From: an uncultured Eubacterium sp.
GTDB lineage: Bacteria > Bacillota > Clostridia > Lachnospirales > Lachnospiraceae
Direction: 5' to 3'
Assembly: GCA_958446835.1 (NCBI GenBank)
Contig: CAUCXT010000009.1
Coordinates: 24,047-88,046, forward strand
DNA: 64,000 nt
The translations under genes and the position numbers were made by a program. The notes under the pieces are model-generated. The model had not been told where the DNA came from, did no database searches, and was given only the letters and a program-made list of their open reading frames with translations. Positions 30,291 through 39,330 of this stretch are shown piece after piece. Positions within the stretch are counted from its first letter, which is position 1; every line of letters starts with the position of its first letter.

Positions 30291-32591
30291 TTGGAACAAT
30301 ATAAGGTTACTGGGATGAGCTGTGCCGCATGTCAGGCGCGGGTTGAGAAGGCTGTGAGCAAGGTTCCGGGAGTGACATCGTGCTCTGTGAGCCTGCTTAC
30401 CAACTCGATGGGAGTCGAGGGCACGGCTTCGAGCGCGGAGATTATAAAGGCTGTGAAGGCGGCAGGATATGGCGCTTCGATTAAAAAGGATAAGGGCAGT
30501 GCGGCGCAGAGCGGTGCGGATTCCGCGGATGAGGATTTACTTAAGGATAAGGAGACACCGGTTATGGTCAAAAGGCTGGTGGCTTCAGTTGTTCTTCTGC
30601 TTCCACTCATGTATATTTCGATGGGTCACATGATGTGGAATTGGAAGCTTCCTTCTTTCATGGACGGGAATCACATTGCAATGGGGCTTACGCAGCTTCT
30701 TTTAACAACTATGATTATGGTTATAAACCAGAGATTTTTCATAAGCGGTTTCAAGAGTGCTGCGCATGGGGCACCTAATATGGACACTCTTGTTGCCTTG
30801 GGCTCAGCAGCTTCGTACGTGTACAGTGTGTATGCGCTGTATGCGATGACGTCGGCACAGTTTAGGGGCGACGCGGAGGCAGTCATGGCTTACATGCATG
30901 AGTTTTACTTTGAGTCCGCTGCGATGATACTTACACTTATCACCGTGGGTAAGCTGTTGGAGGCAATATCCAAGGGCAGAACTACGGATGCGCTTAAGGG
31001 TCTTATGAAGCTTGCACCTAAGACTGCGGTTGTTAAAAGAGACGGAGAAGAGGTAACAATTCCGATAGAGCAGGTTCACAAGGGAGATTACTTCGTGGTT
31101 CATCCGGGCGAGAGCATTCCGGTGGACGGTATTATAATAGAAGGAACCACTGCAGTGAATGAGGCGGCGCTTACCGGCGAGAGTCTTCCGGTTGATAAGG
31201 CTGAGGGAGATAAGGTGTCTGCGGCTACGGTAAACCAGCTTGGATATATTGTCTGCGAGGCTACAAGAGTTGGAGAGGATACCACTTTATCCCAGATAAT
31301 CAAGATGGTGAGCGATGCGGCTGCGACCAAGGCGCCGATTGCGAAGGTTGCGGACAAGGTTTCTGGCGTGTTCGTGCCGGTAGTAATAGTAATCGCCGTC
31401 GTGACTTTTATAGTATGGATGGTGACAGGGCATGCTTTTGGTTATGCGCTTGCAAGAGCTATCTCTGTGCTTGTCATAAGCTGCCCTTGTGCGCTTGGAC
31501 TTGCGACACCGGTGGCAATCATGGTTGGAAACGGAGTGGGTGCTAAGCATGGAATCATGTTCAAGACGGCTGTATCGCTTGAGGAGACAGGCAAGGCGAA
31601 GGTTGTAGTTCTTGACAAGACAGGAACCATAACGAGCGGTGCACCTGTGATAACGGATGTCTATCCTGCAGCAGGAGTGGACCGCGATGAGCTTCTTATG
31701 AAAGCGTATGCTATTGAGAGTAAGAGCGAACATCCACTTGCCAAGGCTGTGATAGCGGGGGTGGAAAATGAGGAGAATTTGCTTGCCAGGGCTAAGCAGC
31801 TTGGTGCTGTGGAAGATTTCAGTGCAGTTCCCGGAAATGGTCTTGCAGGAAACTTAGGAGGCACCAGAATATACGGAGGAAATGCAGGATTTATAGAGAA
31901 TGTGTTAGAAGAAGCCGGGGAGTCGGCAGTTAATGCCCTGAATGAGGCAGTTAAGGTGGCAGATGGCTTCTCGGAGAATGGAAAGACAGCGCTGTTTTTT
32001 GCTGAGAAGGACAGACTGCTTGGAATAATAGCAGTTGCGGATGTTATAAAATCAGACAGCCCCGAGGCTATAAGGCAGCTCAAAAATATGGGTATTCATG
32101 TCGTAATGCTTACAGGTGACAATGAAAAGACAGCCAAGGCTATAGGCGCGCAGGCGGGAGTTGACGAAGTCATTGCAGGTGTACTGCCGGATGGAAAGGC
32201 AGAAGCCGTGGGCAGATTTAAGTCGCGCGGTAAGGTGATAATGGTCGGTGATGGTATAAATGATGCGCCTGCCCTTACATCCGCCGATATAGGACTTGCC
32301 ATAGGTGCAGGAACGGATATAGCTATCGATGCTGCCGATGTGGTGCTTATGAAGAGCAGGCTGAGCGATGTAGTGACCGCAATCCGGTTAAGCCGTGCGA
32401 CACTTCGCAACATCCATGAGAATCTGTTCTGGGCGTTCATATACAATATTATAGGCATACCGCTTGCGGCAGGCGTGTGGATTCAGCTTTTTGGCTGGAC
32501 CCTCAACCCGATGTTCGGAGCAGCGGCAATGAGCCTGTCGAGCTTCTGCGTGGTGACGAACGCGTTGCGCCTGAACCTTTTTAAGGATTAG
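30291..32591 (+). CDS. copA: Copper-exporting P1B-type ATPase
   Basis: A 766-residue heavy-metal ATPase pumping Cu(I) out of the cell. One N-terminal heavy-metal-associated domain has GMSCAAC (residues 8-14). The membrane metal site CPC is in SCPCALGLATP (about 397), the phosphorylated Asp in DKTGT (about 441), the HP motif in SEHPLAKA and the hinge in MVGDGINDAPAL. The translation start is a TTG preceded by AAGGAGAG; the only nearby ATG is out of frame and stops at once. It lies 18 bp after csoR. Confidence 0.96.
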   Translation: MEQYKVTGMSCAACQARVEKAVSKVPGVTSCSVSLLTNSMGVEGTASSAEIIKAVKAAGYGASIKKDKGSAAQSGADSADEDLLKDKETPVMVKRLVASVVLLLPLMYISMGHMMWNWKLPSFMDGNHIAMGLTQLLLTTMIMVINQRFFISGFKSAAHGAPNMDTLVALGSAASYVYSVYALYAMTSAQFRGDAEAVMAYMHEFYFESAAMILTLITVGKLLEAISKGRTTDALKGLMKLAPKTAVVKRDGEEVTIPIEQVHKGDYFVVHPGESIPVDGIIIEGTTAVNEAALTGESLPVDKAEGDKVSAATVNQLGYIVCEATRVGEDTTLSQIIKMVSDAAATKAPIAKVADKVSGVFVPVVIVIAVVTFIVWMVTGHAFGYALARAISVLVISCPCALGLATPVAIMVGNGVGAKHGIMFKTAVSLEETGKAKVVVLDKTGTITSGAPVITDVYPAAGVDRDELLMKAYAIESKSEHPLAKAVIAGVENEENLLARAKQLGAVEDFSAVPGNGLAGNLGGTRIYGGNAGFIENVLEEAGESAVNALNEAVKVADGFSENGKTALFFAEKDRLLGIIAVADVIKSDSPEAIRQLKNMGIHVVMLTGDNEKTAKAIGAQAGVDEVIAGVLPDGKAEAVGRFKSRGKVIMVGDGINDAPALTSADIGLAIGAGTDIAIDAADVVLMKSRLSDVVTAIRLSRATLRNIHENLFWAFIYNIIGIPLAAGVWIQLFGWTLNPMFGAAAMSLSSFCVVTNALRLNLFKD

Positions 32592-32724
32592 TCTGTGCAA
32601 TAATGGCGTTATAGACAATGGTATTATATAAGAATAAGAAGTTATAAGAAGTATGCAGCTATCCAATAGCGTTAAAAATAAATGCATATTAAAAAGAAAA
32701 ATAAAAAGAAAGAGGTACAAGAAT

Positions 32725-32973
32725 ATGGAAAAGATTACAGTTGGTGTTGATGGAATGATGTGTGGCCACTGCGAGGCACATGTGAATGATGCGGTAAGAA
32801 ACGCACTCAAGGTTAAAAAGGTGTCATCCTCACATTCTAAAAAGGAGACAGTTATAATTGCTGAGGAGGGACTTACGGACGAGCAGATTAAGTCTACCAT
32901 CGATGCAACAGGTTATACAGTAACCGGTATAAGCAGAGAGCCTTATGTCAAGAAGGGTCTGTTCGGGTTCTAG
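32725..32973 (+). CDS. copZ: Copper chaperone, heavy-metal-associated domain protein
   Basis: An 82-residue single ferredoxin-like HMA domain. The metal site is GMMCGHCEAHV (residues 10-20). It delivers Cu(I) to CopA or exchanges it with CsoR. The ATG follows AAAGAGG; a longer frame upstream adds 24 basic, low-complexity residues and is rejected. The basic tail after GYTVTGI (SREPYVKKGLFGF) is a short extension. Third gene of the copper operon, 133 bp after copA, with a terminator right after it. Confidence 0.92.
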   Translation: MEKITVGVDGMMCGHCEAHVNDAVRNALKVKKVSSSHSKKETVIIAEEGLTDEQIKSTIDATGYTVTGISREPYVKKGLFGF

Positions 32974-32995
32974 GAGGATAAGCAGAGACAAAAAG

Positions 32996-33030
32996 GGCTG
33001 TCACCTGATTTTCGCGGTGACAGCCTTTTA
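32996..33030. terminator. Bidirectional terminator after copZ
   Basis: GGCTGTCACC (32996-33005) pairs perfectly with GGTGACAGCC (33016-33025) across a 10-nt loop. It is followed by TTTT and preceded by AAAA, so it serves both copZ and the convergent methyltransferase gene. Confidence 0.9.
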
Positions 33031-33050
33031 TCAATAACAATATCCGTACA

Positions 33051-33932
33051 TTATCTGCTCCATCTTCCGCTTGCTCCGCAAGGAAGCACAAGTCCGTTTC
33101 CGGATACCGGAAGACCAAGCTCTCCTGATTCAACGCTTCCGCCATGCTTTGGAATGATGGCGGTTGATATCATGTAGGTGAGCACGGATGGTGCGAGACC
33201 TGTTGTGTAGGAGTTGATGAGGAAGAACAGTGGGTCATCGCTTAAAAGCTGCTCTGTCTGCTGTATAAATGGGTATATCGAATCCTCAATCTTCCATATC
33301 TCACCCTTAGGACCTCTTCCGTAGGAAGGTGGATCCATTATTATTCCATCGTATTTATTCCCACGTCTTATCTCGCGCTCAACGAATTTGCCACAGTCAT
33401 CAACAAGCCAGCGGATAGGTGCATCACCCAGTCCGGAGGATACGGCATTTTCCTTTGCCCAGCTTACCATGCCCTTGGCTGCATCGACATGGGTTACCTT
33501 CGCACCTGCTGAGGCAGCAGCGAGAGTAGCACCGCCGGTGTAAGCAAAGAGGTTGAGAACCTTGATTTCACGGCCCGATGAAACGGCGTCCTTTATTTTA
33601 TTTCCGAACCAGTCCCAGTTAGAAGCCTGCTCAGGGAAAAGCCCTGTGTGCTTGAATGAAAATGGCTTGAGATTGAATGTGAGCTTGCCTCCGACACCTT
33701 CATAATCAATTGACCACTGTTCAGGTAAATCAAAAAATTCCCACTCACCACCACCTTTGCTGCTTCTGTGATAGTGACCGTTCATATTCTTCCAGCCGCG
33801 CGCTTTCTTAGGAGTGTTCCATATTACCTGTGGGTCCGGGCGGACAAGGGTGTAATCTCCCCAGCGTTCAAGCTTTTCTCCCGATGAGGTATCCATGACC
33901 TCATAATCTTTCCATCTATCTGCAATCCACAT
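33051..33932 (-). CDS. Class I SAM-dependent methyltransferase, RlmI/RlmL-C-terminal-like
   Basis: A 293-residue methyltransferase of the 23S rRNA m5C/m7G type. The SAM-binding motif I is LNLFAYTGGATLAAA (about 150) and motif II acidic residue is in THVDAAKGMV. The catalytic NPPY-like motif IV reads MDPPSYGRGPKG (about 225). It lacks the N-terminal PUA domain of RlmI and so is shorter than the usual 390 residues. An rRNA substrate is likely from the family but not proven. GGAAAGGAT precedes the ATG. Confidence 0.8.
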   Translation of the reverse strand: MWIADRWKDYEVMDTSSGEKLERWGDYTLVRPDPQVIWNTPKKARGWKNMNGHYHRSSKGGGEWEFFDLPEQWSIDYEGVGGKLTFNLKPFSFKHTGLFPEQASNWDWFGNKIKDAVSSGREIKVLNLFAYTGGATLAAASAGAKVTHVDAAKGMVSWAKENAVSSGLGDAPIRWLVDDCGKFVEREIRRGNKYDGIIMDPPSYGRGPKGEIWKIEDSIYPFIQQTEQLLSDDPLFFLINSYTTGLAPSVLTYMISTAIIPKHGGSVESGELGLPVSGNGLVLPCGASGRWSR

Positions 33933-34073
33933 ATTTTAATCCTTTCCGTAAAGTGTGTTATTATTTACATATTATATACTATGATTGAATTAGTGGCAAG
34001 CCATCATTAGGCAATATGGAAAGGGATTATTATATAAATAGGAAGAAACTAATAAAATTATGCGGAATATAGT

Positions 34074-34102
34074 TGCATTTTTGTTCTCAATATGCTATGA
34101 TA
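34074..34102 (+). promoter_or_regulatory. Distal promoter of the ribosomal protein supercluster
   Basis: A -35 box TTGCAT (34074-34079), a 17-bp spacer and a -10 box TATGAT (34097-34102). Transcripts would carry a leader of about 380 nt. Confidence 0.6.
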
Positions 34103-34178
34103 CACATGGCACCGTTGTAAGAAATACAATTGATATAACCAAGCCGCAAAAATTTTAAAAAAAAATTTAAAAAAGTAC

Positions 34179-34207
34179 TTGCATTTTCCTAAGATATATA
34201 GTAATAT
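34179..34207 (+). promoter_or_regulatory. Proximal promoter of the ribosomal protein supercluster
   Basis: A -35 box TTGCAT (34179-34184), a 17-bp spacer and a -10 box TAATAT (34202-34207). An A-rich stretch upstream (34150-34175) resembles an UP element, as expected for a growth-rate-controlled promoter. Confidence 0.65.
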
Positions 34208-34488
34208 ATCACTTGCTGTGACATTGATAGCGTAGAAGCGTGAGGTTGCTGCATTGATTGCAGGTGTTCCGTGGAGCGAATGTCAAGTTAGGAAACTGGC
34301 GACAAGTCACTGTACAAGTTAAGAATCTGTCGAAACGAAAGCTTCGAAGGCAGAGAGAAACGCGAAGAAACTTACTGCACGAAAAGTATGCACATTTGTG
34401 TGTAAATGAGCAGAGGATACGCGCGGGCATGTGTACAGTCACCACTTGTCGTACTGATTTATAGTGCGAAAAGGAGGCGGCTTTTTTT
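34208..34488 (+). ncRNA. Structured 5' leader of the S10 operon, candidate autoregulatory RNA
   Basis: About 280 nt before rpsJ with much internal pairing and no convincing open reading frame. A long-range stem pairs GACAAGT/ACTGTACA (34301-34316) with TGTACAGT/ACTTGTC (34432-34450): 7 plus 8 bp around a C versus CACC internal loop, closing a domain of about 115 nt. Upstream, GACATT (34220-34225) pairs with AATGTC (34279-34284) around a hairpin CTGCA-TTGAT-TGCAG (34249-34263). Leaders of S10 operons are often bound by a ribosomal protein (L4 in E. coli), but this structure does not match a model I know. The rpsJ ribosome site (AAGGAGG, 34471-34477) lies just outside the long stem. Confidence 0.65.
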
Positions 34489-34800
34489 ATGGCAAGTCAA
34501 GTAATGAGAATCACATTGAAGGCTTATGATCATCAGTTAGTAGATCAGTCAGCCAAGAAGATTATCGAGAGTGCTAAGAAGACAGGGGCTCAGGTGAGCG
34601 GACCGGTACCTCTTCCTACTAAGAAGGAAGTTGTTACAATTCTTAGAGCTGTTCACAAGTACAAGGATTCCAGAGAGCAGTTCGAGCAGAGAACTCATAA
34701 GAGACTCATCGATATCGTTACTCCATCACAGAAGACTGTTGAAGCATTATCTCGTTTAGAGATGCCAGCAGGTGTGCAGATTGACATCAAGATGAAATAA
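34489..34800 (+). CDS. rpsJ: 30S ribosomal protein S10
   Basis: 103 residues, normal length for S10, which sits in the 30S head and also acts as NusE in antitermination. The family pattern GPVPLPTKK with EQFEQRTHKRLIDI is clear. It opens the S10 operon after the structured leader. An unusually long gap of 148 bp follows before rplC. Confidence 0.98.
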   Translation: MASQVMRITLKAYDHQLVDQSAKKIIESAKKTGAQVSGPVPLPTKKEVVTILRAVHKYKDSREQFEQRTHKRLIDIVTPSQKTVEALSRLEMPAGVQIDIKMK

Positions 34801-34948
34801 TTGAATGTCATCAAGAATTAATTAAGAAGTCCTGAAGGGTTTAATATAGAAGCAACACATTTTACCGAATTTGTTCCACTTATATTGACTGTTCTAGGAT
34901 GACCCCGGAATATTGGGGTCCGCTGTAGATTAAACAGGAGGTAAAACA
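34801..34948 (+). other. Spacer between rpsJ and rplC with hairpin
   Basis: The 148-bp spacer contains GACCCC (34901-34906) paired with GGGGTC (34915-34920) across an 8-nt loop, 28 bp before the rplC start. No T-run follows, so it is not a terminator. It may be an mRNA processing or stability element. Confidence 0.5.
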
Positions 34949-35632
34949 ATGAAGAAAGCTATTTTAGCAACAAAGGTTGGAATGACACAGATTTTCAACG
35001 AAGACGGAGTTCTCACTCCGGTAACTGTTCTTCAGGCTGGTCCTTGTGTAGTAACACAGGTTAAGACAGTTGAGAACGACGGTTACGCAGCAGTACAGGT
35101 TGGTTTTGTTGATGCTAAGGAAAAGGTTGTAGCAAAAGACAAGAGCGGCAAGAAAGAAATCAGAAACAGACATGGTGTTAACAAGGCTTTAAAGGGTCAC
35201 TTTGAGAAGGCCGGCGTTACAAGCAAGAAGTATGTTAAGGAGTTCCGTTTTGAGAACGCTGCTGATTATTCTGTAAAGGATGAGATCAAGGCAGACATCT
35301 TCGCAGCTGGTGACAAGGTTGACGCAACAGCAATTTCCAAGGGAAAGGGCTTCCAGGGCGCAATCAAGAGATTAGGCCAGTCCAGAGGACCTATGGCACA
35401 CGGCTCTAAGTTCCACAGACATCAGGGTTCTAACGGCTCCGCAACTACTCCGGGTAGAGTATTCAAGGGCAAGGGAATGCCAGGTCATATGGGAAATAAG
35501 AAGATCACGATTCAGAACCTTGAGGTTGTTAAGGTTGATGTTGAGAACAACTTAATCTTAGTTAAGGGTGCTGTACCGGGACCAAAGAAGTCTCTTGTAA
35601 CTATCAAAGAGACAGTAAAATTTGAGAAGTAG
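34949..35632 (+). CDS. rplC: 50S ribosomal protein L3
   Basis: 227 residues, about 18 longer than the typical bacterial L3. The extra residues seem to be around 85-110 (AADYSVKDEIKADIFAAGDK). The conserved peptidyl-transferase-proximal loop GPMAHGSKFHRHQGSNG and KGKGMPGHMGN are intact. AGGAGGT lies six bases before the ATG. L3 starts 50S assembly. Confidence 0.98.
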   Translation: MKKAILATKVGMTQIFNEDGVLTPVTVLQAGPCVVTQVKTVENDGYAAVQVGFVDAKEKVVAKDKSGKKEIRNRHGVNKALKGHFEKAGVTSKKYVKEFRFENAADYSVKDEIKADIFAAGDKVDATAISKGKGFQGAIKRLGQSRGPMAHGSKFHRHQGSNGSATTPGRVFKGKGMPGHMGNKKITIQNLEVVKVDVENNLILVKGAVPGPKKSLVTIKETVKFEK

Positions 35633-35659
35633 TGCTGTTAAGGAAGGAGGAACACACAG

Positions 35660-36280
35660 ATGGCAAACGTATCTGTTTATAATATTGAAGGCAAAGAAGT
35701 TGGCACAATAGAGCTTAACGATGCTGTATTCGGTGTAGAAGTTAATGAGCACTTAGTACACATGGCAGTTGTGAGCCAGCTTGCAAATAACCGTCAGGGA
35801 ACACAGAGTGCTAAGACTCGTGCAGAGGTTCGTGGCGGCGGAAGAAAGCCATGGAAGCAGAAGGGAACAGGTCATGCAAGACAGGGTTCCATCAGAGCTC
35901 CACAGTGGAAGGGCGGCGGCGTTGTATTCGCTCCGAAGCCAAGAGATTACTCTTTCAAGATGAACAAGAAAGAGAAGAGAGCAGCTTTATTATCAGCTCT
36001 TACATCAAGAGTAGAGGATAAGAAGTTCATCGTAGTTGAGGGTCTTACTTTCAACGATATCAAGACAAAGAATATGGTAAATGTTCTTAACAACTTAAAG
36101 GTTGCTAAGGCATTAGTAGTAACAGCAAATGACGACAAGAATGTAATTCTTTCCGCAAGAAACATTCAGGACGTTAAGACAGCAACAGCTGATACAATCA
36201 ACGTATATGACATCCTTAAGTATGATACAATGGTTGTTTCTAAGGAAGCTGTTGGAACAATCCAGGAGGTGTATGCATAA
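35660..36280 (+). CDS. rplD: 50S ribosomal protein L4
   Basis: 206 residues. The extended exit-tunnel loop shows as RGGGRKPWKQKGTGHARQ and RDYSFKMNKKEKRAAL. In E. coli L4 represses its own operon by binding the S10 leader, so it is one candidate ligand for the leader RNA seen upstream. The stop and the rplW start share one base (TAATG). Confidence 0.98.
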   Translation: MANVSVYNIEGKEVGTIELNDAVFGVEVNEHLVHMAVVSQLANNRQGTQSAKTRAEVRGGGRKPWKQKGTGHARQGSIRAPQWKGGGVVFAPKPRDYSFKMNKKEKRAALLSALTSRVEDKKFIVVEGLTFNDIKTKNMVNVLNNLKVAKALVVTANDDKNVILSARNIQDVKTATADTINVYDILKYDTMVVSKEAVGTIQEVYA

Positions 36281-36579
36281 TGGCAAGCTTAATGTATTAT
36301 GACGTAATTTTAAAGCCGGTTGTTACTGAGAAGAGCATGGCTGACATGGCTGCAAAGAAGTATACATTCCTTGTTCATCCTGATGCTAACAAGACTCAGA
36401 TCAAGGAAGCTGTTGAGAAGATGTTCGCAGGTACTAAGGTTGCAGGCGTTAACACAATGAACCTCGATGGCAAGACTCGCAGAAGAGGAATGACATACGG
36501 CAAGACAGCAAAGAAGAAGAAGGCAATTGTTCAGCTTACAGCTGACAGCGCTGATATCGAGATTTTCGCTGGCCTTTAA
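36280..36579 (+). CDS. rplW: 50S ribosomal protein L23
   Basis: 99 residues. The N-terminal LKPVVTEKSM motif is typical of L23, which forms the docking site for trigger factor and SRP at the tunnel exit. It overlaps rplD by one base and is translated by coupling. Confidence 0.98.
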   Translation: MASLMYYDVILKPVVTEKSMADMAAKKYTFLVHPDANKTQIKEAVEKMFAGTKVAGVNTMNLDGKTRRRGMTYGKTAKKKKAIVQLTADSADIEIFAGL

Positions 36580-36668
36580 TAAATGGAACCACAGGGTTCT
36601 GATTCAACAAATATAGGCTCCGACCGGGCCTGATAACATGTGACAGATAGTCGAAAGGAGAGAATATA
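36580..36668 (+). other. Spacer between rplW and rplB with two short hairpins
   Basis: GAACC/GGTTC (from about 36585) and AGGC/GCCT (from about 36614) form two small stems in this 89-bp spacer. No T-run follows. It may affect local translation or RNA processing. Confidence 0.35.
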
Positions 36669-37511
36669 ATGGGAATCAAATCATATAACCCATATACACC
36701 TTCTAGAAGAAACATGACTGGTTCTGATTTCTCTGAGATCACAAAGAGCACTCCTGAGAAGTCATTATTAGTTTCATTTCAGAAGAACGCTGGTCGTAAC
36801 AACCAGGGTAAGATTACTGTAAGACACCGCGGCGGTGGAAACAGAAAGAAATATAGAGTAATAGATTTTAAGAGAAATAAGGATGGTATCCCAGCTAAGG
36901 TTCTTGGTATTGAGTACGATCCAAACAGAACAGCTAACATCGCACTTATCGCTTACGCTGATGGTGAGAAGGCATATATCCTTGCTCCAGCTGGTTTAAC
37001 AGATGGAATGACAGTTATGAACGGTGCAGGCGCAGAGGTTAGAGTAGGTAACTGCTTACCACTTTCTGAGATTCCTGTAGGTACTGAGGTACACAACATT
37101 GAGTTATATCCTGGTAAGGGTGGACAGCTCGTTCGTGCAGCTGGTAACTCAGCACAGCTCATGGCTAAGGAAGGCAAGTATGCAACACTCAGACTTCCAT
37201 CAGGCGAAATGAGAATGGTTCCTATCATCTGCCGTGCCACAATCGGTACACTTGGCAATGGTGACCACAGCCTCATCAACTTAGGTAAGGCTGGACGTAA
37301 GAGACATATGGGTATCCGCCCAACTGTTCGTGGTTCCGTAATGAACCCTAATGACCATCCACACGGTGGTGGTGAAGGTAAGACTGGTATTGGTCGTCCA
37401 GGTCCTGTAACACCATGGGGCAAGCCAGCACTCGGTCTCAAGACCAGAAAGAACAACAAGCAGTCTAACAAGCTTATCGTAAGAAGAAGAGACGGTAAGA
37501 ACTTTAAATAA
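36669..37511 (+). CDS. rplB: 50S ribosomal protein L2
   Basis: 280 residues, standard length. The C-terminal NPNDHPHGGGEGKTG loop contains the conserved histidine near the peptidyl transferase centre. Ribosome site GAAAGGAGAG. One of the most conserved 50S proteins. Confidence 0.98.
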   Translation: MGIKSYNPYTPSRRNMTGSDFSEITKSTPEKSLLVSFQKNAGRNNQGKITVRHRGGGNRKKYRVIDFKRNKDGIPAKVLGIEYDPNRTANIALIAYADGEKAYILAPAGLTDGMTVMNGAGAEVRVGNCLPLSEIPVGTEVHNIELYPGKGGQLVRAAGNSAQLMAKEGKYATLRLPSGEMRMVPIICRATIGTLGNGDHSLINLGKAGRKRHMGIRPTVRGSVMNPNDHPHGGGEGKTGIGRPGPVTPWGKPALGLKTRKNNKQSNKLIVRRRDGKNFK

Positions 37512-37528
37512 TAGGAGGTAATGAACCA

Positions 37529-37810
37529 ATGGCTCGTTCACTTAAAAAAGGACCATTTGCAGACGAGAGCTTACTTAAGAAAGTAGCTGCTATGAACGAA
37601 TCCGGACAGAAGTCAGTAATTAAGACTTGGTCACGCCGTTCTACAATTTTCCCTCAGATGGTTGGACATACAATCGCAGTTCATGATGGCAGAAAGCATG
37701 TTCCTGTATATGTTACAGAGGATATGGTAGGACACAAGCTTGGCGAATTCGTTGCCACAAGAACTTTTAGAGGACATGGAAAAGACGAGAAGAAGACAAA
37801 GTCTCGTTAG
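37529..37810 (+). CDS. rpsS: 30S ribosomal protein S19
   Basis: 93 residues beginning MARSLKKGPFADESLL, with the MVGHTIAVHDGRKHVPVY core. It binds the 16S 3' domain in the head with S13. A strong AGGAGG lies upstream. Confidence 0.98.
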   Translation: MARSLKKGPFADESLLKKVAAMNESGQKSVIKTWSRRSTIFPQMVGHTIAVHDGRKHVPVYVTEDMVGHKLGEFVATRTFRGHGKDEKKTKSR

Positions 37811-37839
37811 TTCGTACAATTTGAAAGGAGGTTTAATCC

Positions 37840-38226
37840 ATGGCAAAGGGACATAGATCCAAAATTAAGAGAGAGAGAAATGCCGTTAAGGATACAAGAC
37901 CATCTGCTAAGTTATCTTACGCAAGAGTTTCTGTACAGAAGGCATGTTTCGTATTAGATGCTATCAGAGGTAAGGATGTTACAACAGCTCTTGCTATCGT
38001 AACTTACAACCCAAGATACGCTTCCACACTTATAGAGAAGTTATTAAAGTCAGCTATTGCCAATGCTGAGAACAACAATGGTATGAAGGCTGAGAACCTT
38101 TATGTTGAGGAGTGCTACGCAGGCAGCGCCCCAATCATGAAGAGAGTTAAACCTAGAGCACAGGGTAGAGCTTACAGAATCGAGAAGAGAATGAGCAATA
38201 TCACTATCGTGCTTAATGAGAGATAA
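37840..38226 (+). CDS. rplV: 50S ribosomal protein L22
   Basis: 128 residues. The conserved tunnel beta-hairpin is in KPRAQGRAYRIEKRMSNI. The N-terminus (KDTRPSAKLSYARVS) is typical for clostridial L22. AAAGGAGG precedes the ATG. Confidence 0.98.
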   Translation: MAKGHRSKIKRERNAVKDTRPSAKLSYARVSVQKACFVLDAIRGKDVTTALAIVTYNPRYASTLIEKLLKSAIANAENNNGMKAENLYVEECYAGSAPIMKRVKPRAQGRAYRIEKRMSNITIVLNER

Positions 38227-38236
38227 GGAGGACATT

Positions 38237-38893
38237 ATGGGACAGAAAGTTAATCCTCATGGCATAAGAGTCGGCGTTATAAAAGACTGGGATTCCAAGT
38301 GGTACGCAGAAGCTGATTTCGCTGATAATCTTGTAGAAGATTACAACATCAGAAAGTTTCTTAAGAAGAAGTTATACAGTGCCGGAATCGCTAAGATTGA
38401 GATAGAGAGAGCTTCCGACAAGGTTAAGGTTATCATCCACACAGCTAAGCCTGGTGTCGTTATCGGTAAGGGCGGTGCTGATGTTGATGCACTCAGAGTT
38501 GAGACTCAGAAGCTTACAAACAAGAAGTTATCATTAGATATTAAGGAAATCAAGAGACCGGACAGAGATGCTCAGCTTGTAGCAGAGAACATCGCACTCC
38601 AGCTTGAGAACCGTGTATCTTTCAGAAGAGCAATGAAGTCTGTAATGTCCAGAACAATGAAGTCTGGCGTTAAGGGTATCAAGACAATGTGTGCAGGACG
38701 TCTTGGTGGAGCTGATATGGCTCGTTCAGAATTCTACACAGAAGGCACAATTCCTCTTCAGACATTACGTGCAGATATCGACTATGGTTTTGCTGAGGCA
38801 GACACCACATACGGTAAGATCGGCGTTAAGGTTTGGATCTACAAGGGTGATGTGCTTCCAACAAAGGCAGTTAAGGAAGGGAGCGAAGCATAA
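38237..38893 (+). CDS. rpsC: 30S ribosomal protein S3
   Basis: 218 residues. The start after AAGGAGGAC gives the canonical MGQKVNPHGIRVG; an upstream frame overlapping rplV is rejected. The KH domain motif VVIGKGGADVDALR and the C-terminal FYTEGTIPLQTLRADIDYG are intact. S3 forms part of the mRNA entry helicase. It shares one base with rplP (TAATG). Confidence 0.98.
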   Translation: MGQKVNPHGIRVGVIKDWDSKWYAEADFADNLVEDYNIRKFLKKKLYSAGIAKIEIERASDKVKVIIHTAKPGVVIGKGGADVDALRVETQKLTNKKLSLDIKEIKRPDRDAQLVAENIALQLENRVSFRRAMKSVMSRTMKSGVKGIKTMCAGRLGGADMARSEFYTEGTIPLQTLRADIDYGFAEADTTYGKIGVKVWIYKGDVLPTKAVKEGSEA

Positions 38894-39330
38894 TGTTATT
38901 ACCTAAGAGAGTTAAACATCGTAAGCAGTTCCGTGGTTCTATGGCAGGTAAGGCTACTCGTGGAAACAAGATTCTCCAGGGTGAGTACGGCATCGTAGCA
39001 ATGGAGCCAGCATGGATCAGTTCAAGACAGATTGAAGCAGCCCGTATCGCCATGACACGTTACATTAAGCGTGGTGGTAAGGTATGGATTAATATATTCC
39101 CTGATCATCCGTTTACTCAGAAGCCTCTTGGTGTTCGTATGGGTAAAGGAAAAGGTAATGTAGAGTATTGGGTAGCAGTAGTTAAACCAGGACGTGTAAT
39201 GTTCGAGATCTCCGGTGTATCCGATGAGGTTGCTAGAGAAGCATTACGTCTTGCAATGCACAAGCTTCCGTTAAAGTGTAAGGTAGCTTCACGTGCGGAT
39301 TTAGAAGGCGGTGACAACAGTGAAAATTAA
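38893..39330 (+). CDS. rplP: 50S ribosomal protein L16
   Basis: 145 residues. MLLPKRVKHRKQFRGSMAGK opens the protein, and the RMGKGKGNVEYWVAVVKPG stretch contains the Arg hydroxylated in some bacteria. It contacts the A-site tRNA elbow. It overlaps both neighbours. Confidence 0.98.
   Translation: MLLPKRVKHRKQFRGSMAGKATRGNKILQGEYGIVAMEPAWISSRQIEAARIAMTRYIKRGGKVWINIFPDHPFTQKPLGVRMGKGKGNVEYWVAVVKPGRVMFEISGVSDEVAREALRLAMHKLPLKCKVASRADLEGGDNSEN

Noticed and set aside
31287..31733. 148-codon open frame opposite copA
   Set aside because: Antisense to the conserved ATPase core; no ribosome site and low-complexity His/Arg/Tyr-rich translation.
34209..34464. Short open frames in both strands of the S10 leader
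   Set aside because: They coincide with the RNA helices, lack ribosome sites, and their translations are unusually basic and unlike any known leader peptide.
34901..34920. GACCCC/GGGGTC stem as a terminator between rpsJ and rplC
   Set aside because: The loop is not followed by a U-tract, and the operon continues with a normal ribosome site.
36953..37471. 172-codon open frame opposite rplB
   Set aside because: Shadow of a highly expressed, codon-biased ribosomal gene; no start signal.
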